Positions 36,312 through 44,423 of a stretch of DNA of 64,000 nt are shown here, in pieces. Within the stretch, counting starts at the first letter, position 1. Each line of letters begins with the position of its first letter. The notes beneath the pieces are model-generated. The model was not told the origin of the DNA, did not search any database, and saw only the letters and a list, made by a program, of their open reading frames with translations. This stretch comes from Agromyces atrinae (GTDB taxonomy: Bacteria > Actinomycetota > Actinomycetes > Actinomycetales > Microbacteriaceae). The DNA lies in the NCBI RefSeq assembly GCF_013407835.1, contig NZ_JACCBI010000001.1, positions 496,001 to 560,000 on the forward strand, written 5' to 3'. The position numbers were made by a program, and so were the translations under genes.

Positions 36312-37355
36312 TCAGTCGTCCTCCGTAGGCACGCCCGTAGGCACGGGCATGTTGTGGGCCGCGTACATGTCGAAGCGCACGCGCTGTCCACGCGGCACGA
36401 CTTTGTCGACGGAGAGCGCGGCTTGGATTGGGTCAGTCCAGAAGGGCAAGTCGAACTCGTAGAACTTGTTCTTCTCGCCCTCCTTCGTGGAGTAGGTGAG
36501 GGAGTCGACGCCGATGGTGCCGTCGAGCATCGCGACGCTGACGTTCGCGAAGCTGCCGATGTCGGTACGGATGGCGTTACGGCCCTCGACGTACAGCGCC
36601 GGGTCGACCTCGCCGTGAGCGTTGAACTCGACGCCAGCGGGGGTGACCATGTTGACGCTCTCGCCAGCCGCCGTCTTTTGGTCGAGCTTCTTGCGGAGTT
36701 CGTCAACCTCGTCTTGTTCGAGATTCGTGTCGTCCACGATGCGCAGCTCGTTGACGGGCGTGGGGTTCCGCATCTTGGCGACCCATGCGAGTTCCGTGTC
36801 CCGTGCTCCCCGGATGGTGCGGCGACCGTGCTTCAGGACGCCGTCAAAGAGGGGAATGTGGAAGAGGATGAAGTCTCGGTCATCGGCGACGACGCCGTCG
36901 ATAACGACGTCGGCACCGTCAATGTGCCACCGGTCCGAGGGGATCCACGAGGCGTTGAGGATGCCGGAGCTGCCGCGCGTCGTCGTCCACAGTGAGCGCC
37001 CGTTGAAGAAGAGGTCGTCCACGGTCGCGGCGGTGCGGTCGTAGGTCGAGAGGTCGTCGTCCTGCCGGTAGAGCCAGGCAGGCTGCGATGCGAGGGGGCC
37101 GGACTTGTCGAGCGCGACGAGCGGGAATTTCGCGATGGTCGCAACAAGGAGATTGCGGGCCTTGATGACGGCGGGGATCGTCATCGCCTCATCGCGGGAG
37201 ATGGGCAGATTGGACGCGATGTCAGAGCCGAAGATCTCCGGGCCGACGTGGTGGAGGATGCCGTCCGACTCAGCCCACGGAGACGCGATGCCAGTGGGGC
37301 TGAAGAGCATGTCGGGCCGACGTTGCCGTCCGACTAGCCAGTTCAGAATTCCCAC
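36312..37355 (-). CDS. Phage portal protein
   Basis: A 347-residue HK97-family portal beginning MGILNWLVGRQRRPDM, with the typical MTIPAVIKARNLLVATIAKF helix region and a C-terminal stem/clip segment. It forms the dodecameric ring at the capsid vertex where terminase docks. It is short for the family. It sits between terminase and the capsid gene; the GTG start has only a weak upstream AGGAA. Confidence 0.82.
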   Translation of the reverse strand: MGILNWLVGRQRRPDMLFSPTGIASPWAESDGILHHVGPEIFGSDIASNLPISRDEAMTIPAVIKARNLLVATIAKFPLVALDKSGPLASQPAWLYRQDDDLSTYDRTAATVDDLFFNGRSLWTTTRGSSGILNASWIPSDRWHIDGADVVIDGVVADDRDFILFHIPLFDGVLKHGRRTIRGARDTELAWVAKMRNPTPVNELRIVDDTNLEQDEVDELRKKLDQKTAAGESVNMVTPAGVEFNAHGEVDPALYVEGRNAIRTDIGSFANVSVAMLDGTIGVDSLTYSTKEGEKNKFYEFDLPFWTDPIQAALSVDKVVPRGQRVRFDMYAAHNMPVPTGVPTEDD

Positions 37356-37440
37356 GAAAGCGCCCGTTCCTCGAAATGAGTTCGAGCGTCAGGCGCTTCC
37401 GGGTCTCAGCTTAATCGATAATCACTTACTGAGCAAGTAG

Positions 37441-39033
37441 TCACGCTGAACCCTTCACTCGCTGCCGGGTCGACGTTGCGTCGTAGTAGCGGAGCGCGAG
37501 CGCGGCGGCTTCCATCGGGGTGATGTCGTCGGCGGGGGTCTTCCGGTTGCGACCGAGGAGCCAGGCTTTGTCACCGACCGGACGCTTGACGGCGACGGCT
37601 GCGGCGGCGTCGAGCATCGGCTGTCCGAAGTGCACGAAGTTCCCTCGCTCAATCTCCTTGACGAGGAGGGCATGAGCGGTCTTCACTTCACCGAACGACT
37701 GCGGAGCGAGGCGCGGCTTCGGGCGTCGGCGTGAGAGCCACTCGACCTCGACGGACACCGACCCTTGCGTGTCGTGCACGACGGGCTGAGCGTGTTTTCT
37801 CGAAATGGCAAGGCTCTTCTCTCCGAGCCAGTCGATGCCGTGTCCGTGCTCCAGGACGCCAACGCACGCACGGCCCTTGCGGTCTCGCCAGGCGGCGACG
37901 ATGGAGGAGAAGGTCATGTCCGGGTGCGTCGCGATGGCGAGTCCAAACTTCGCCGGGAGGGTCGGCATCTTCTCGACGGCGAGCTTCCGCCACGCGTCCA
38001 TGTCCAGGAAGCCACCGACCGCGCCATCGGTGCCGAAGATGGACAGATACTCCTCCGCGAACTGCGCGCGGCTGAGCTTGTGCCAGCGCTCCTCCACCTT
38101 GGATATGTTTGTGAGAACGCCTACGCCAGGGTGTGCCGCGAGCACGAGAGCCTTCGCGGTCTCCCAGTCATCCAGCTCATCTTCGGTCGTGGAGTCGGGC
38201 GCGGAGAACTCCAGGATTCCGGTGTTGAGTCGAGCGTGTCGTCCGTCTTCCAACGTCTGCCAGAGGAGGTTGCCGTCCCTGAACTTGGCGGCGGTGCCGG
38301 TGACAATGAGCATCGCATCGGGGCGGGTATCCATCGTGGAGAGCGCACCGGCGAGGATGTCCTCGGTGGTCTCGGGGTCGGCCTCGCCTGCCTCGTCAAT
38401 GATGATGAGATCCCACGAGTCCGAGCGGAAGCTCTCGCCCTTGGGCGGGAGGATGGCGAAGCGGGAGCCGTTCTGGAAGACGACACACTCTGACCCGCCC
38501 GCCTTGACGATTTGGAAGGGTCGCGTCTTCGCGTCGGGGTACAGCTCCTCCAGCGGTCTGACGATGTCGGTCTTGAAGCGGGTTCGAGCCTTCAGCGCCG
38601 TGGTGGTCATCGTGTACGCCACCAGATAGTTCTCGCGGGTCTGGCATCGACCCAGGGCGAGAGCGAACAGTCCGGAGGTCTTAGACGCTCGGCGGGGCAT
38701 CAGAAGTGCGAAGCTCGACATCCCAGCTTCGGCGGCTCCGTTCACGGCGTCCGCTGCAAGGCATTGCTGGGGGAGTGGCTGCATGGGCTGGCGTGTCGTC
38801 GGGTTCGTGTAGGCCCGGTCACCGTAGAAGCGAAGCAGCTCAGCCCCGGCTAGGAACTCCTCACGACCCTCCGGAGAATCCGACAGAACCGACACGTGAC
38901 GCGGAGGAATCACAGACGAACGGAGAGAATCCCACTCGTCTGTGAGAAAACTTGAGCTGCCGGTATCGGGGGTTGTGGCTTCGTTGTCAAAAGAAGCCTG
39001 TTCGCGCAAGATTGTTGCGTCCGTGGTCACCAT
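37441..39033 (-). CDS. Terminase large subunit
   Basis: The 530-residue packaging motor has an ATPase domain with Walker A-like LMPRRASKTSGLFALAL and Walker B WDLIIIDEAGEADPE, then a nuclease domain with acidic motifs (FGLAIATHPDMTFSSIV, VHDTQGSVSVEVEW). It cuts and pumps DNA into the prohead through the portal. The start overlaps the HNH gene by 7 nt. No small terminase subunit was found upstream; the HNH protein may assist, as in other HNH-terminase pairs. Confidence 0.88.
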   Translation of the reverse strand: MVTTDATILREQASFDNEATTPDTGSSSFLTDEWDSLRSSVIPPRHVSVLSDSPEGREEFLAGAELLRFYGDRAYTNPTTRQPMQPLPQQCLAADAVNGAAEAGMSSFALLMPRRASKTSGLFALALGRCQTRENYLVAYTMTTTALKARTRFKTDIVRPLEELYPDAKTRPFQIVKAGGSECVVFQNGSRFAILPPKGESFRSDSWDLIIIDEAGEADPETTEDILAGALSTMDTRPDAMLIVTGTAAKFRDGNLLWQTLEDGRHARLNTGILEFSAPDSTTEDELDDWETAKALVLAAHPGVGVLTNISKVEERWHKLSRAQFAEEYLSIFGTDGAVGGFLDMDAWRKLAVEKMPTLPAKFGLAIATHPDMTFSSIVAAWRDRKGRACVGVLEHGHGIDWLGEKSLAISRKHAQPVVHDTQGSVSVEVEWLSRRRPKPRLAPQSFGEVKTAHALLVKEIERGNFVHFGQPMLDAAAAVAVKRPVGDKAWLLGRNRKTPADDITPMEAAALALRYYDATSTRQRVKGSA

Positions 39034-39329
39034 GGGATCAACTTTCTTGCGTTGCGCTTGATCTGGTTGGTGAGTGCTGCTCCCACGGCTCCACCGTCAC
39101 TTCGATTGCATGCTCGATGAGCTGGACCTACGTCCTGCATCGTCGGTCTATGCCCTTGAGCTAGGTAGGCGTCTCTGCCTGGTAGGTGTGCGACATCCCA
39201 CGCGTCCTCACGGGTCACGATGCCCCCTCGCTTGCATCGGTTGACGCATGGTGCGGGCAGGGTGGCGGCGATGATGGGCCGTGCCTTACGCGTGAAGGTG
39301 GTCCAGCCGTTGCCGTGGTGTCTACTCAC
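39027..39329 (-). CDS. HNH endonuclease
   Basis: A 100-residue HNH protein with CVNRC, the DVAHL motif and VGPAHRACNRSDGG, giving the beta-beta-alpha metal site with nearby Cys residues. HNH proteins next to large terminases are often needed for DNA cleavage at packaging sites. Its start overlaps the previous gene by 4 nt and its end overlaps terminase by 7 nt, so all three are coupled. Confidence 0.85.
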   Translation of the reverse strand: MSRHHGNGWTTFTRKARPIIAATLPAPCVNRCKRGGIVTREDAWDVAHLPGRDAYLAQGHRPTMQDVGPAHRACNRSDGGAVGAALTNQIKRNARKLIPW

Positions 39330-39802
39330 GAGCTGGCCTCATTTCGAGAAACACGGTTCGCTCGATAGCGAGCAGTAGCTTCCGTGTTCGCCTTCTTGCA
39401 CACATCGCATCGACACGCCCTGTTCTTATAGGCGGAGAGGCCGTGCTCTTCGGGCTGTCGTGGGTTCGGGGTGCGACGTCGGTGCTCGATTGCATTGAGC
39501 TTGGACTTCGCTGACTTGCACACGTCGCATCGACAGCCGCGATAGCGGTAAGCGCCCAGGCCATGGTTTCCGCTAGCGACTCGGGTTTCGAGGGGGCGCG
39601 CCATGACGAGTTCGGACGCCGTGAGTGCGCCTGTGCCCGCCGAGAACGTGTGTGTGACACGGAGAGCGTGTACGTCGCGGGCCTTCGCTTGTCGGGTGCA
39701 GTCGGCGCATGCGAACTCGATTCGAGAAACGGAGTCGCTCGGTCCGCTCAGGCGGGCGAGGAGGCGCTTGTGCTCGCCGGGGCACCGGAGGTCGACGGTC
39801 AC
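39326..39802 (-). CDS. Cys-rich protein with zinc ribbon and duplicated CRCxxC modules
   Basis: The GTG at 39802 overlaps the upstream stop (GTGA) and gives 158 residues. Residues 1-40 hold LRCPGEH and FACADCTRQ, a possible zinc ribbon. The C-terminal half has two tandem modules, HGLGAYRYRGCRCDVCKSA and HGLSAYKNRACRCDVCKKA, about 40 residues apart. Such modules occur in actinophage proteins and at the ends of HNH nucleases. It lies directly before the HNH gene. Probably nucleic-acid binding; function unproven. Confidence 0.65.
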   Translation of the reverse strand: MTVDLRCPGEHKRLLARLSGPSDSVSRIEFACADCTRQAKARDVHALRVTHTFSAGTGALTASELVMARPLETRVASGNHGLGAYRYRGCRCDVCKSAKSKLNAIEHRRRTPNPRQPEEHGLSAYKNRACRCDVCKKANTEATARYRANRVSRNEASS

Positions 39803-39930
39803 TTGCTCAGCGCTCCCCACGCGTCCAGAGCCGCCTGAGCGAGCTTCTCGTCGCCAGCTCGATTCGCGTTCATCCATGTGAGGAGAAGTGCTCGTGCGAG
39901 GTTCGTAAGGGTGGGGTCTGCGGTTGGCAT
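39799..39930 (-). CDS. Small hypothetical protein (43 aa)
   Basis: MPTADPTLTNLARALLLTWM begins a short helical protein ending DAWGALSK. ATG 39930 is preceded by GAAGGAG at ideal spacing. A longer start at ATG 39987 would overlap the previous stop (ATGA) and give 62 residues; both are plausible. No family recognised. It is part of a chain of overlapping genes. Confidence 0.55.
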   Translation of the reverse strand: MPTADPTLTNLARALLLTWMNANRAGDEKLAQAALDAWGALSK

Positions 39931-39983
39931 GATGGCTCCTTCGGGGTCTTCGATGGTTAGTATCGGCCGCGAGCTGTCGGAGT

Positions 39984-40145
39984 TCATTTGGCGTCCTGAT
40001 CGATCGTTTCGACCGATCGCCACCACGACAGAATGAGGAAGATCTGCTCCGCCAGGTCGTCCTGTCCGTCCTTCACTGCACGTCGATATGCGAAGTCCAG
40101 AAGCCGGATTTGATCGCGTCCTAGCGCCGGTGGGAGGCCGCTCAC
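39984..40145 (-). CDS. Small hypothetical protein (53 aa)
   Basis: GTG 40145 overlaps the HTH gene stop as GTGA. The product starts VSGLPPALGRDQIRLLDFAY and contains DDLAEQIFLILSWWRSVE, a likely amphipathic helix. It ends at TGA 39984-39986, which overlaps a possible downstream ATG. No family recognised. Its existence is supported mainly by the overlaps. Confidence 0.5.
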   Translation of the reverse strand: MSGLPPALGRDQIRLLDFAYRRAVKDGQDDLAEQIFLILSWWRSVETIDQDAK

Positions 40146-40963
40146 AGCGTGACCCCCTCCAGTAGGTCGAACGCCTCTTCGCGAACTCGGGGCGCGAGCT
40201 GAGCGAACGTCAGTGCGTAGTCATCGCTCGGGAGGTCGGGTTCGGTGTGGATGATTTCGAGAAACTCAGCGCCCATGTCTCGCCCCGAGATTCGCGAGTA
40301 GGTCTCGATGCGCGCTTGCTGCTCGGCGTCCTCTTCGGCCTGTTCTGGAGTGTGGGCGCGCTTCGGCTTACGCGTGAGGTCCAGTGCGTCCAGCTCGGCT
40401 GTCAGGGCGTCTACCGGCTCTGTGGGGGCTTCAGGCTCCACGACATCAGGGACCGGGATGGAGTCGAGGAGGGCTTCGAAGGCGACCTCTGCGAGCGGGA
40501 CGTCGAAGCGCGTACGGAGACGGCGACGGATGCGTTTGATGGTGGCGGTCGAGCACCCAAGTGCGTGGGCTTGCTTCCGGATACTCAAGTCCGCGACGGC
40601 GAGTAGTTGGGCGTCGGTGTACTTCGGCGGGCGCTTCGACTTCTGACCCCCGAGGCGGGCCTGTGCGGACGTCCAGCGGCGTCCACGGGTGCGACGGTGG
40701 GTCGAGTGCACGAACTCCGCTTGATCGTCCACGAGGGCGATGAGCGCGTGTGACTGGATACCGTTACGGCCCGGGCCGTCGAGGATGAATCGAGAGCCAG
40801 CATCGAGCGCGGATTGGTAGAGTTCTGCGGCCAGCCAGTCGACGTCCGGGAGGGCCTCTCCGGGCTTATCCAGGGAGCGGAGGAGTTCGCCCCCGGTGAC
40901 GGTGAGCCAACTGCGGACGTCGGCGTAGAAGTCGTGTCCAGCGGTGGGTGTTGGGAAGAGCAT
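40142..40963 (-). CDS. Helix-turn-helix DNA-binding protein (early gene; candidate regulator or replication protein)
   Basis: From ATG 40963 (AGGAGA upstream) the protein has 273 residues. An HTH lies at about 116-148: DAQLLAVADLSIRKQAHALG then CSTATIKRIRRRL, in a basic region. The N-terminal 85 residues are an unrecognised domain; the C-terminus is acidic and Pro-rich. It is the first gene of the main operon and the only clear HTH protein in the element, so it could be immunity repressor, activator or replication initiator. Confidence 0.65.
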   Translation of the reverse strand: MLFPTPTAGHDFYADVRSWLTVTGGELLRSLDKPGEALPDVDWLAAELYQSALDAGSRFILDGPGRNGIQSHALIALVDDQAEFVHSTHRRTRGRRWTSAQARLGGQKSKRPPKYTDAQLLAVADLSIRKQAHALGCSTATIKRIRRRLRTRFDVPLAEVAFEALLDSIPVPDVVEPEAPTEPVDALTAELDALDLTRKPKRAHTPEQAEEDAEQQARIETYSRISGRDMGAEFLEIIHTEPDLPSDDYALTFAQLAPRVREEAFDLLEGVTL

Positions 40964-41045
40964 GTGATTCTCCTGGCGTCGAAGTTCTTGCACTTTCGAC
41001 CCGGAGACTTGTGCTCGTGGTGAGATCATCATCGCATTTCCAATG

Positions 41046-41061
41046 ACCACTTTCAAGTGGT
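41046..41061. promoter_or_regulatory. Perfect dyad ACCACTT-TC-AAGTGGT
   Basis: A 7-bp perfect inverted repeat 83 bp upstream of the HTH gene start, in the 362-bp gap between that gene and the integrase. Operator-like; binder unknown. Confidence 0.4.
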
Positions 41062-41105
41062 GCAATTGAACTAGTGGCGGAGATTGATGTTCTCTCTACT
41101 TCTCT

Positions 41106-41124
41106 TATCTGGATTCTCCAGATA
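41106..41124. promoter_or_regulatory. Perfect dyad TATCTGGA-TTC-TCCAGATA
   Basis: An 8-bp perfect inverted repeat with 3-nt spacer upstream of the early operon. Its half site (TTATCTGGAT) partly resembles the 12-bp repeated motif. Confidence 0.5.
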
Positions 41125-41146
41125 CTTAAATGAGCCACCCCCTCGC

Positions 41147-41218
41147 TGCGTTATTTGATCCACTTTCACGCCATATGAGGGGTCGATATCGGCCCTGACC
41201 TGTTATCTGATCCACCCC
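41147..41218. repeat. Right-end pair of the 12-bp prophage motif
   Basis: GCGTTATTTGATCCACT (41148-41164) and TGTTATCTGATCCACCCC (41201-41218), both on the plus strand, match the left-end copies at 26191-26249. They lie between the integrase terminator and the HTH operon, the expected location for its control region. The rest of 40964-41325 has no gene that I can support. Confidence 0.7.
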
Positions 41219-41254
41219 TGTTTGGGGGAGTAATTTCTGTTTTGGGCATGAAGA

Positions 41255-41285
41255 AGCCCCCGGGGACCCTACGAACCCGGGGGCT
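41255..41285 (-). terminator. Intrinsic terminator after the integrase gene
   Basis: AGCCCCCGGG (41255-41264) pairs with CCCGGGGGCT (41276-41285) across an 11-nt loop. On the minus strand it is followed by TCTTC. It lies 40 bp past the integrase stop and would insulate the early operon. Confidence 0.8.
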
Positions 41286-41325
41286 ATGTCTTCGCCAGAA
41301 GAACTCCTTTAGCTTACTGGATAAG

Positions 41326-42777
41326 TCATTCCTCCACCAGGCCCACGGCGGCGATGTGCCGGATATCGAGCCGCTTCTCGGCGGTCACCTTCCCGAGGCG
41401 GAGTTCGACCGTCAGTCGCACAAGCTCTCGCCGTCTGGGGAGCGTCATGTCGAGGAACCGAGCACGAATTCTCTTCTTCGCTTCGACGGCGTCTGAGAGG
41501 TCCACACGGCCTCCAGAGAGCAAATCCCCCCGGATGCCTTGGAGGACGTCCGAGGCCACGTTCTCGCGCATGTGGGCGTTCTTCACCGTTGTGAGACGTT
41601 CCTCTTCGGCGTTCAGCTCGGCCAGCTCAGCGGCGACGTCAGACGCCTTGAGAACGCCCGACGTCACGAGACTGACGAGTTCCCCACGACGCTCCAGCAC
41701 GGATGCGAGGGAGGCGGTGAGGGCCTCCAGTGGGCTAGCCGTGGACTCTCCGGGGATGGCGCTGGAGGGCATGAAGAGGAGCGCGCTGACGACCTCATCG
41801 GTGACCGCCTTGTCGGCGGCGTTCGCGTTCATCGAGACGCACCGGTTCACCGCGCACGCGTATTCATACACCTTGTCTCCATGCTGATCCGTGCCCTTCC
41901 GTTGCCGCCTGTAGCAAGTGCTCTCGCACTCGGCGCACGTGATGAGTCCCGAGAGAAGCGACGTCGCCTCCCGGCTGAATGTCGTCGTTACGGCCTTCCG
42001 GCTTGCGGCGGCGCTGACGTAGCGGTCGTAGGTCTCGGGGTCGATGATGGGCACCCAGTTACCCATGCCAGTGCGCTCGCCCTTGTAAGAGGCGTAGCCC
42101 GCGTACCGCTCGTTTCCTAAAACGGCGCGGAGCTGAGTGATGCTCCAGGACTTGCCCATGGCCGTCAGAATGCCGCGCTTGTTGAGGTCGCGGACGAGGG
42201 AATGACGGCTCTCGCCCTCGTAGTACCGCTGGAAGAGTTCGCGGAGGATTGCCGCTTCGTGCTCCACGATGACGACCGCGCCGTCGACTCGCTTGTAGCC
42301 GAAGGGGCGGTGGGCGAAGTGCCATTCGCCCGCTTCTGCCCTTTGCTTGAACGCGGCTCGCTGACGGGCGGTACGGTGCTCGCCCTCGTACGTTGCGACC
42401 GAACCAAGCATGGATGCCACCATGCGCCCTGAGGGTGTCGAGAGGTCGATGTCCCCGGCCTGCACGGTGAGGATGTCCAGCCCATGAACCTTCGCGATCT
42501 CGGTGATCCGCGTGAGGTCCTTCAGTGTGCGGTACAGCCGGTCGACGTGCCAGACCACGACCCGGTCGACGGTGCCCGACTCCACGAACTTGAGCAGTTC
42601 TTCGAAGGCGGGGCGAGTCTTGCCGGTCGTTGCGGAGAGGTCGTTGTCGCTCAGGACGCGCTCGATCTCGATACCGCGCCGTTCCGCCAGCTCCAGAGAC
42701 TCCGCGAGCTGCCGTTCGACTCCAGCCGCGAGGCCGGTCTTGTCGAGGCTCTGGCGGGTATAGACGATGGTTGTCAT
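41326..42777 (-). CDS. int: Large serine recombinase (phage integrase)
   Basis: This 483-residue integrase has an N-terminal resolvase domain with catalytic Ser10 in VYTRQSLDK and the motifs VVWHVDRLYR and GSVATYEGEHRTARQRAAF. A recombinase domain follows (FGYKRV; GNERYAGYASYKG), then a zinc domain (LITCAECESTCYRR, ACAVNRC) with a coiled coil. It catalyses attP x attB integration, and excision with a partner factor not identified here. The start lies 25 bp from the attR core, so its natural promoter is on the other side of attP and is detached by integration. Confidence 0.93.
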   Translation of the reverse strand: MTTIVYTRQSLDKTGLAAGVERQLAESLELAERRGIEIERVLSDNDLSATTGKTRPAFEELLKFVESGTVDRVVVWHVDRLYRTLKDLTRITEIAKVHGLDILTVQAGDIDLSTPSGRMVASMLGSVATYEGEHRTARQRAAFKQRAEAGEWHFAHRPFGYKRVDGAVVIVEHEAAILRELFQRYYEGESRHSLVRDLNKRGILTAMGKSWSITQLRAVLGNERYAGYASYKGERTGMGNWVPIIDPETYDRYVSAAASRKAVTTTFSREATSLLSGLITCAECESTCYRRQRKGTDQHGDKVYEYACAVNRCVSMNANAADKAVTDEVVSALLFMPSSAIPGESTASPLEALTASLASVLERRGELVSLVTSGVLKASDVAAELAELNAEEERLTTVKNAHMRENVASDVLQGIRGDLLSGGRVDLSDAVEAKKRIRARFLDMTLPRRRELVRLTVELRLGKVTAEKRLDIRHIAAVGLVEE

Positions 42778-42801
42778 GGATAGACGGTAACAGAGTGCAA
42801 C

Positions 42802-42811
42802 TCAGTTCGCT
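42802..42811. other. attR core
   Basis: TCAGTTCGCT, the right copy of the integration core. Host comEC sequence resumes at 42812 with the frame CTC AGC CAC CTG (LSHL). Confidence 0.88.
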
Positions 42812-44423
42812 CAGCCACCTGACGGCCGTGTCGGGCGCGAACTGTGCCATCGTGGTCGCCGCCGTGATGCTCCTCGGCGCGGCCGCGCGCGTCCCGCGGG
42901 GAGTGCGGATCGCTCTGGCGGCCGTCGCGCTGCTCGGCTTCGTGGTCCTCGTGACACCGGAAGCGAGCGTCGTCCGGGCCGGAGTCATGGCGCTCATCGT
43001 GCTCGTGTCGCTCGCGCGCGGTCGTCAGGGCGGCGGGCTCCCCGCCCTGGCTCTCGCCGTCGTCGTGCTGCTCGTGCTCGATCCGTGGATGTCGCGCGAT
43101 TACGGCTTCGCGCTGTCGGTTCTCGCGACGGCAGGGCTTCTCGTTCTCACGTCGCCACTCTCTCGAGCACTGGAACGCTGGATGCCGTCATCCCTCGCTC
43201 GTGTGCTCGCGATCCCGTTGGCCGCTCAACTCGCCTGCCAGCCCGTGCTCATCCTGCTCGAACCGAGCCTGCCGCTCTACGGGGTCGCCGCGAACCTCCT
43301 GGCGGCGCCGGCGGCGCCCGTCGGTACGGTGCTCGGTCTCGTGGCATGCCTCGTGCTGCCCGTTCTGCCCGGCGTCGCCTACGCGGCGGCACAGATCGCG
43401 TGGGCGCCGGCGTCGTGGATCGCGGCGATCGCTCACACCGCGGCGGCCCTTCCCGGTGCCCGGGTGCCGTGGATGGACGGCCTCGTCGGATTTCTCGTGA
43501 TCGTCATCGTCACGCTCGCTGCCCTCGGCGTCGCACTCGCCGGGCGTCGTCGTGTGCTCGTGCGGGGCGTCGCGATCGCTATCGTCGTGGTCGCGGTCGG
43601 GAGCTATGTCGGTGCCGCTCTCGTCACGCCGCGGCTTCGGACGGCGTCTTTGCCGGCCGACTGGTCGATGGCCGCGTGCGACATCGGGCAGGGCGATGCC
43701 GTCGTCGTGCGGAGCGGCGATGTTCACGTGCTCGTCGACTCGGGCCCCGACCCGGAAGCGCTCTCGCGGTGTCTCGACCAGCTCGGCATCGATCGCCTCG
43801 ATGTCTTCGTCATCTCGCACTTCGACCTCGATCACATCGGCGGAACCGACGCGATCGTCGGTCGCGTCGATGCCGTAGTGACCGGGGGAGTGCCCGACCC
43901 CCGCGGCTCCGACCTCCTCGCGCAACTCGCCGACGGCGGCGCCGAGATCCATGAGGTCGTCGCCGGCGACCATGGCCGGATCGGTGGAGTCTGGTGGAGC
44001 GTGTTGTGGCCGGACGCGAAGGACCCTGCGGCGGAGGCGGGGAACGATGCGAGCGTCTCGATGGTGATGGATGCCGAGGGTGTGCGTTCGCTCTTCCTCG
44101 GTGATCTCGGCGAAGACTCGCAACGTGCATTGCTCGCGACGTCGGCCGTTCCGGATGTCGACGTCGTGAAGGTCGCGCACCACGGTTCGGCCGATCAGCT
44201 CGCTGAGGTCTACCAGGACGCTCGCGCGGAGGTCGGGATCATCTCGGTGGGTGCAGACAACGGGTACGGGCATCCCGCCGAGTCGATCCTCCAGACGCTG
44301 AGCGACACCGGGGCGCACGCGCTCCGCACCGATCAGCTCGGCCTCATCGTCCTCGCTCGGTCAGATGACGGCCTCAGCGCGTGGTTCGAGCGGTCACCAC
44401 CCGGTGGCGATGCCTTCGGATGA
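42802..44423 (+). pseudogene. comEC: comEC 3' fragment, separated by prophage
   Basis: This part encodes the competence membrane domain from SHLTAVSGANCAIVVAAV through about nine hydrophobic segments, then a C-terminal metallo-beta-lactamase domain (LVDSGPDPEA, SHFDLDHIGGTD, HHGSADQL). No host start codon or promoter precedes it; any expression would rely on read-through from prophage DNA. The frame is intact to 44423, so precise excision would restore a working gene. Confidence 0.9.

Larger units (their letters stand above)
26161..42811 (-). mobile_element. Compact siphovirus-like prophage integrated in comEC
   Basis: The 16.64-kb element is bounded by the 10-bp direct repeat TCAGTTCGCT inside comEC. 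It has a serine integrase at its right end, transcribed inward. All but one of its genes lie on the minus strand with mostly overlapping stops and starts, in capsid-tail order. The size resembles the smallest known tailed actinophages (for example the roughly 15-kb Arthrobacter cluster AN and roughly 17-kb Microbacterium cluster EE), so it may be near full length. The disrupted capsid gene and missing endolysin leave open that it is defective. Confidence 0.93.

Noticed and set aside
37385..37440. AT-rich gap between terminase and portal as a promoter
   Set aside because: No paired -35/-10 boxes on the minus strand could be defined; the ACTT/AAGT repeat is too short.
42630..42801. Upstream extension of the comEC 3' frame into the integrase gene
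   Set aside because: It is antisense to int coding and ends at attR; it is not part of comEC.
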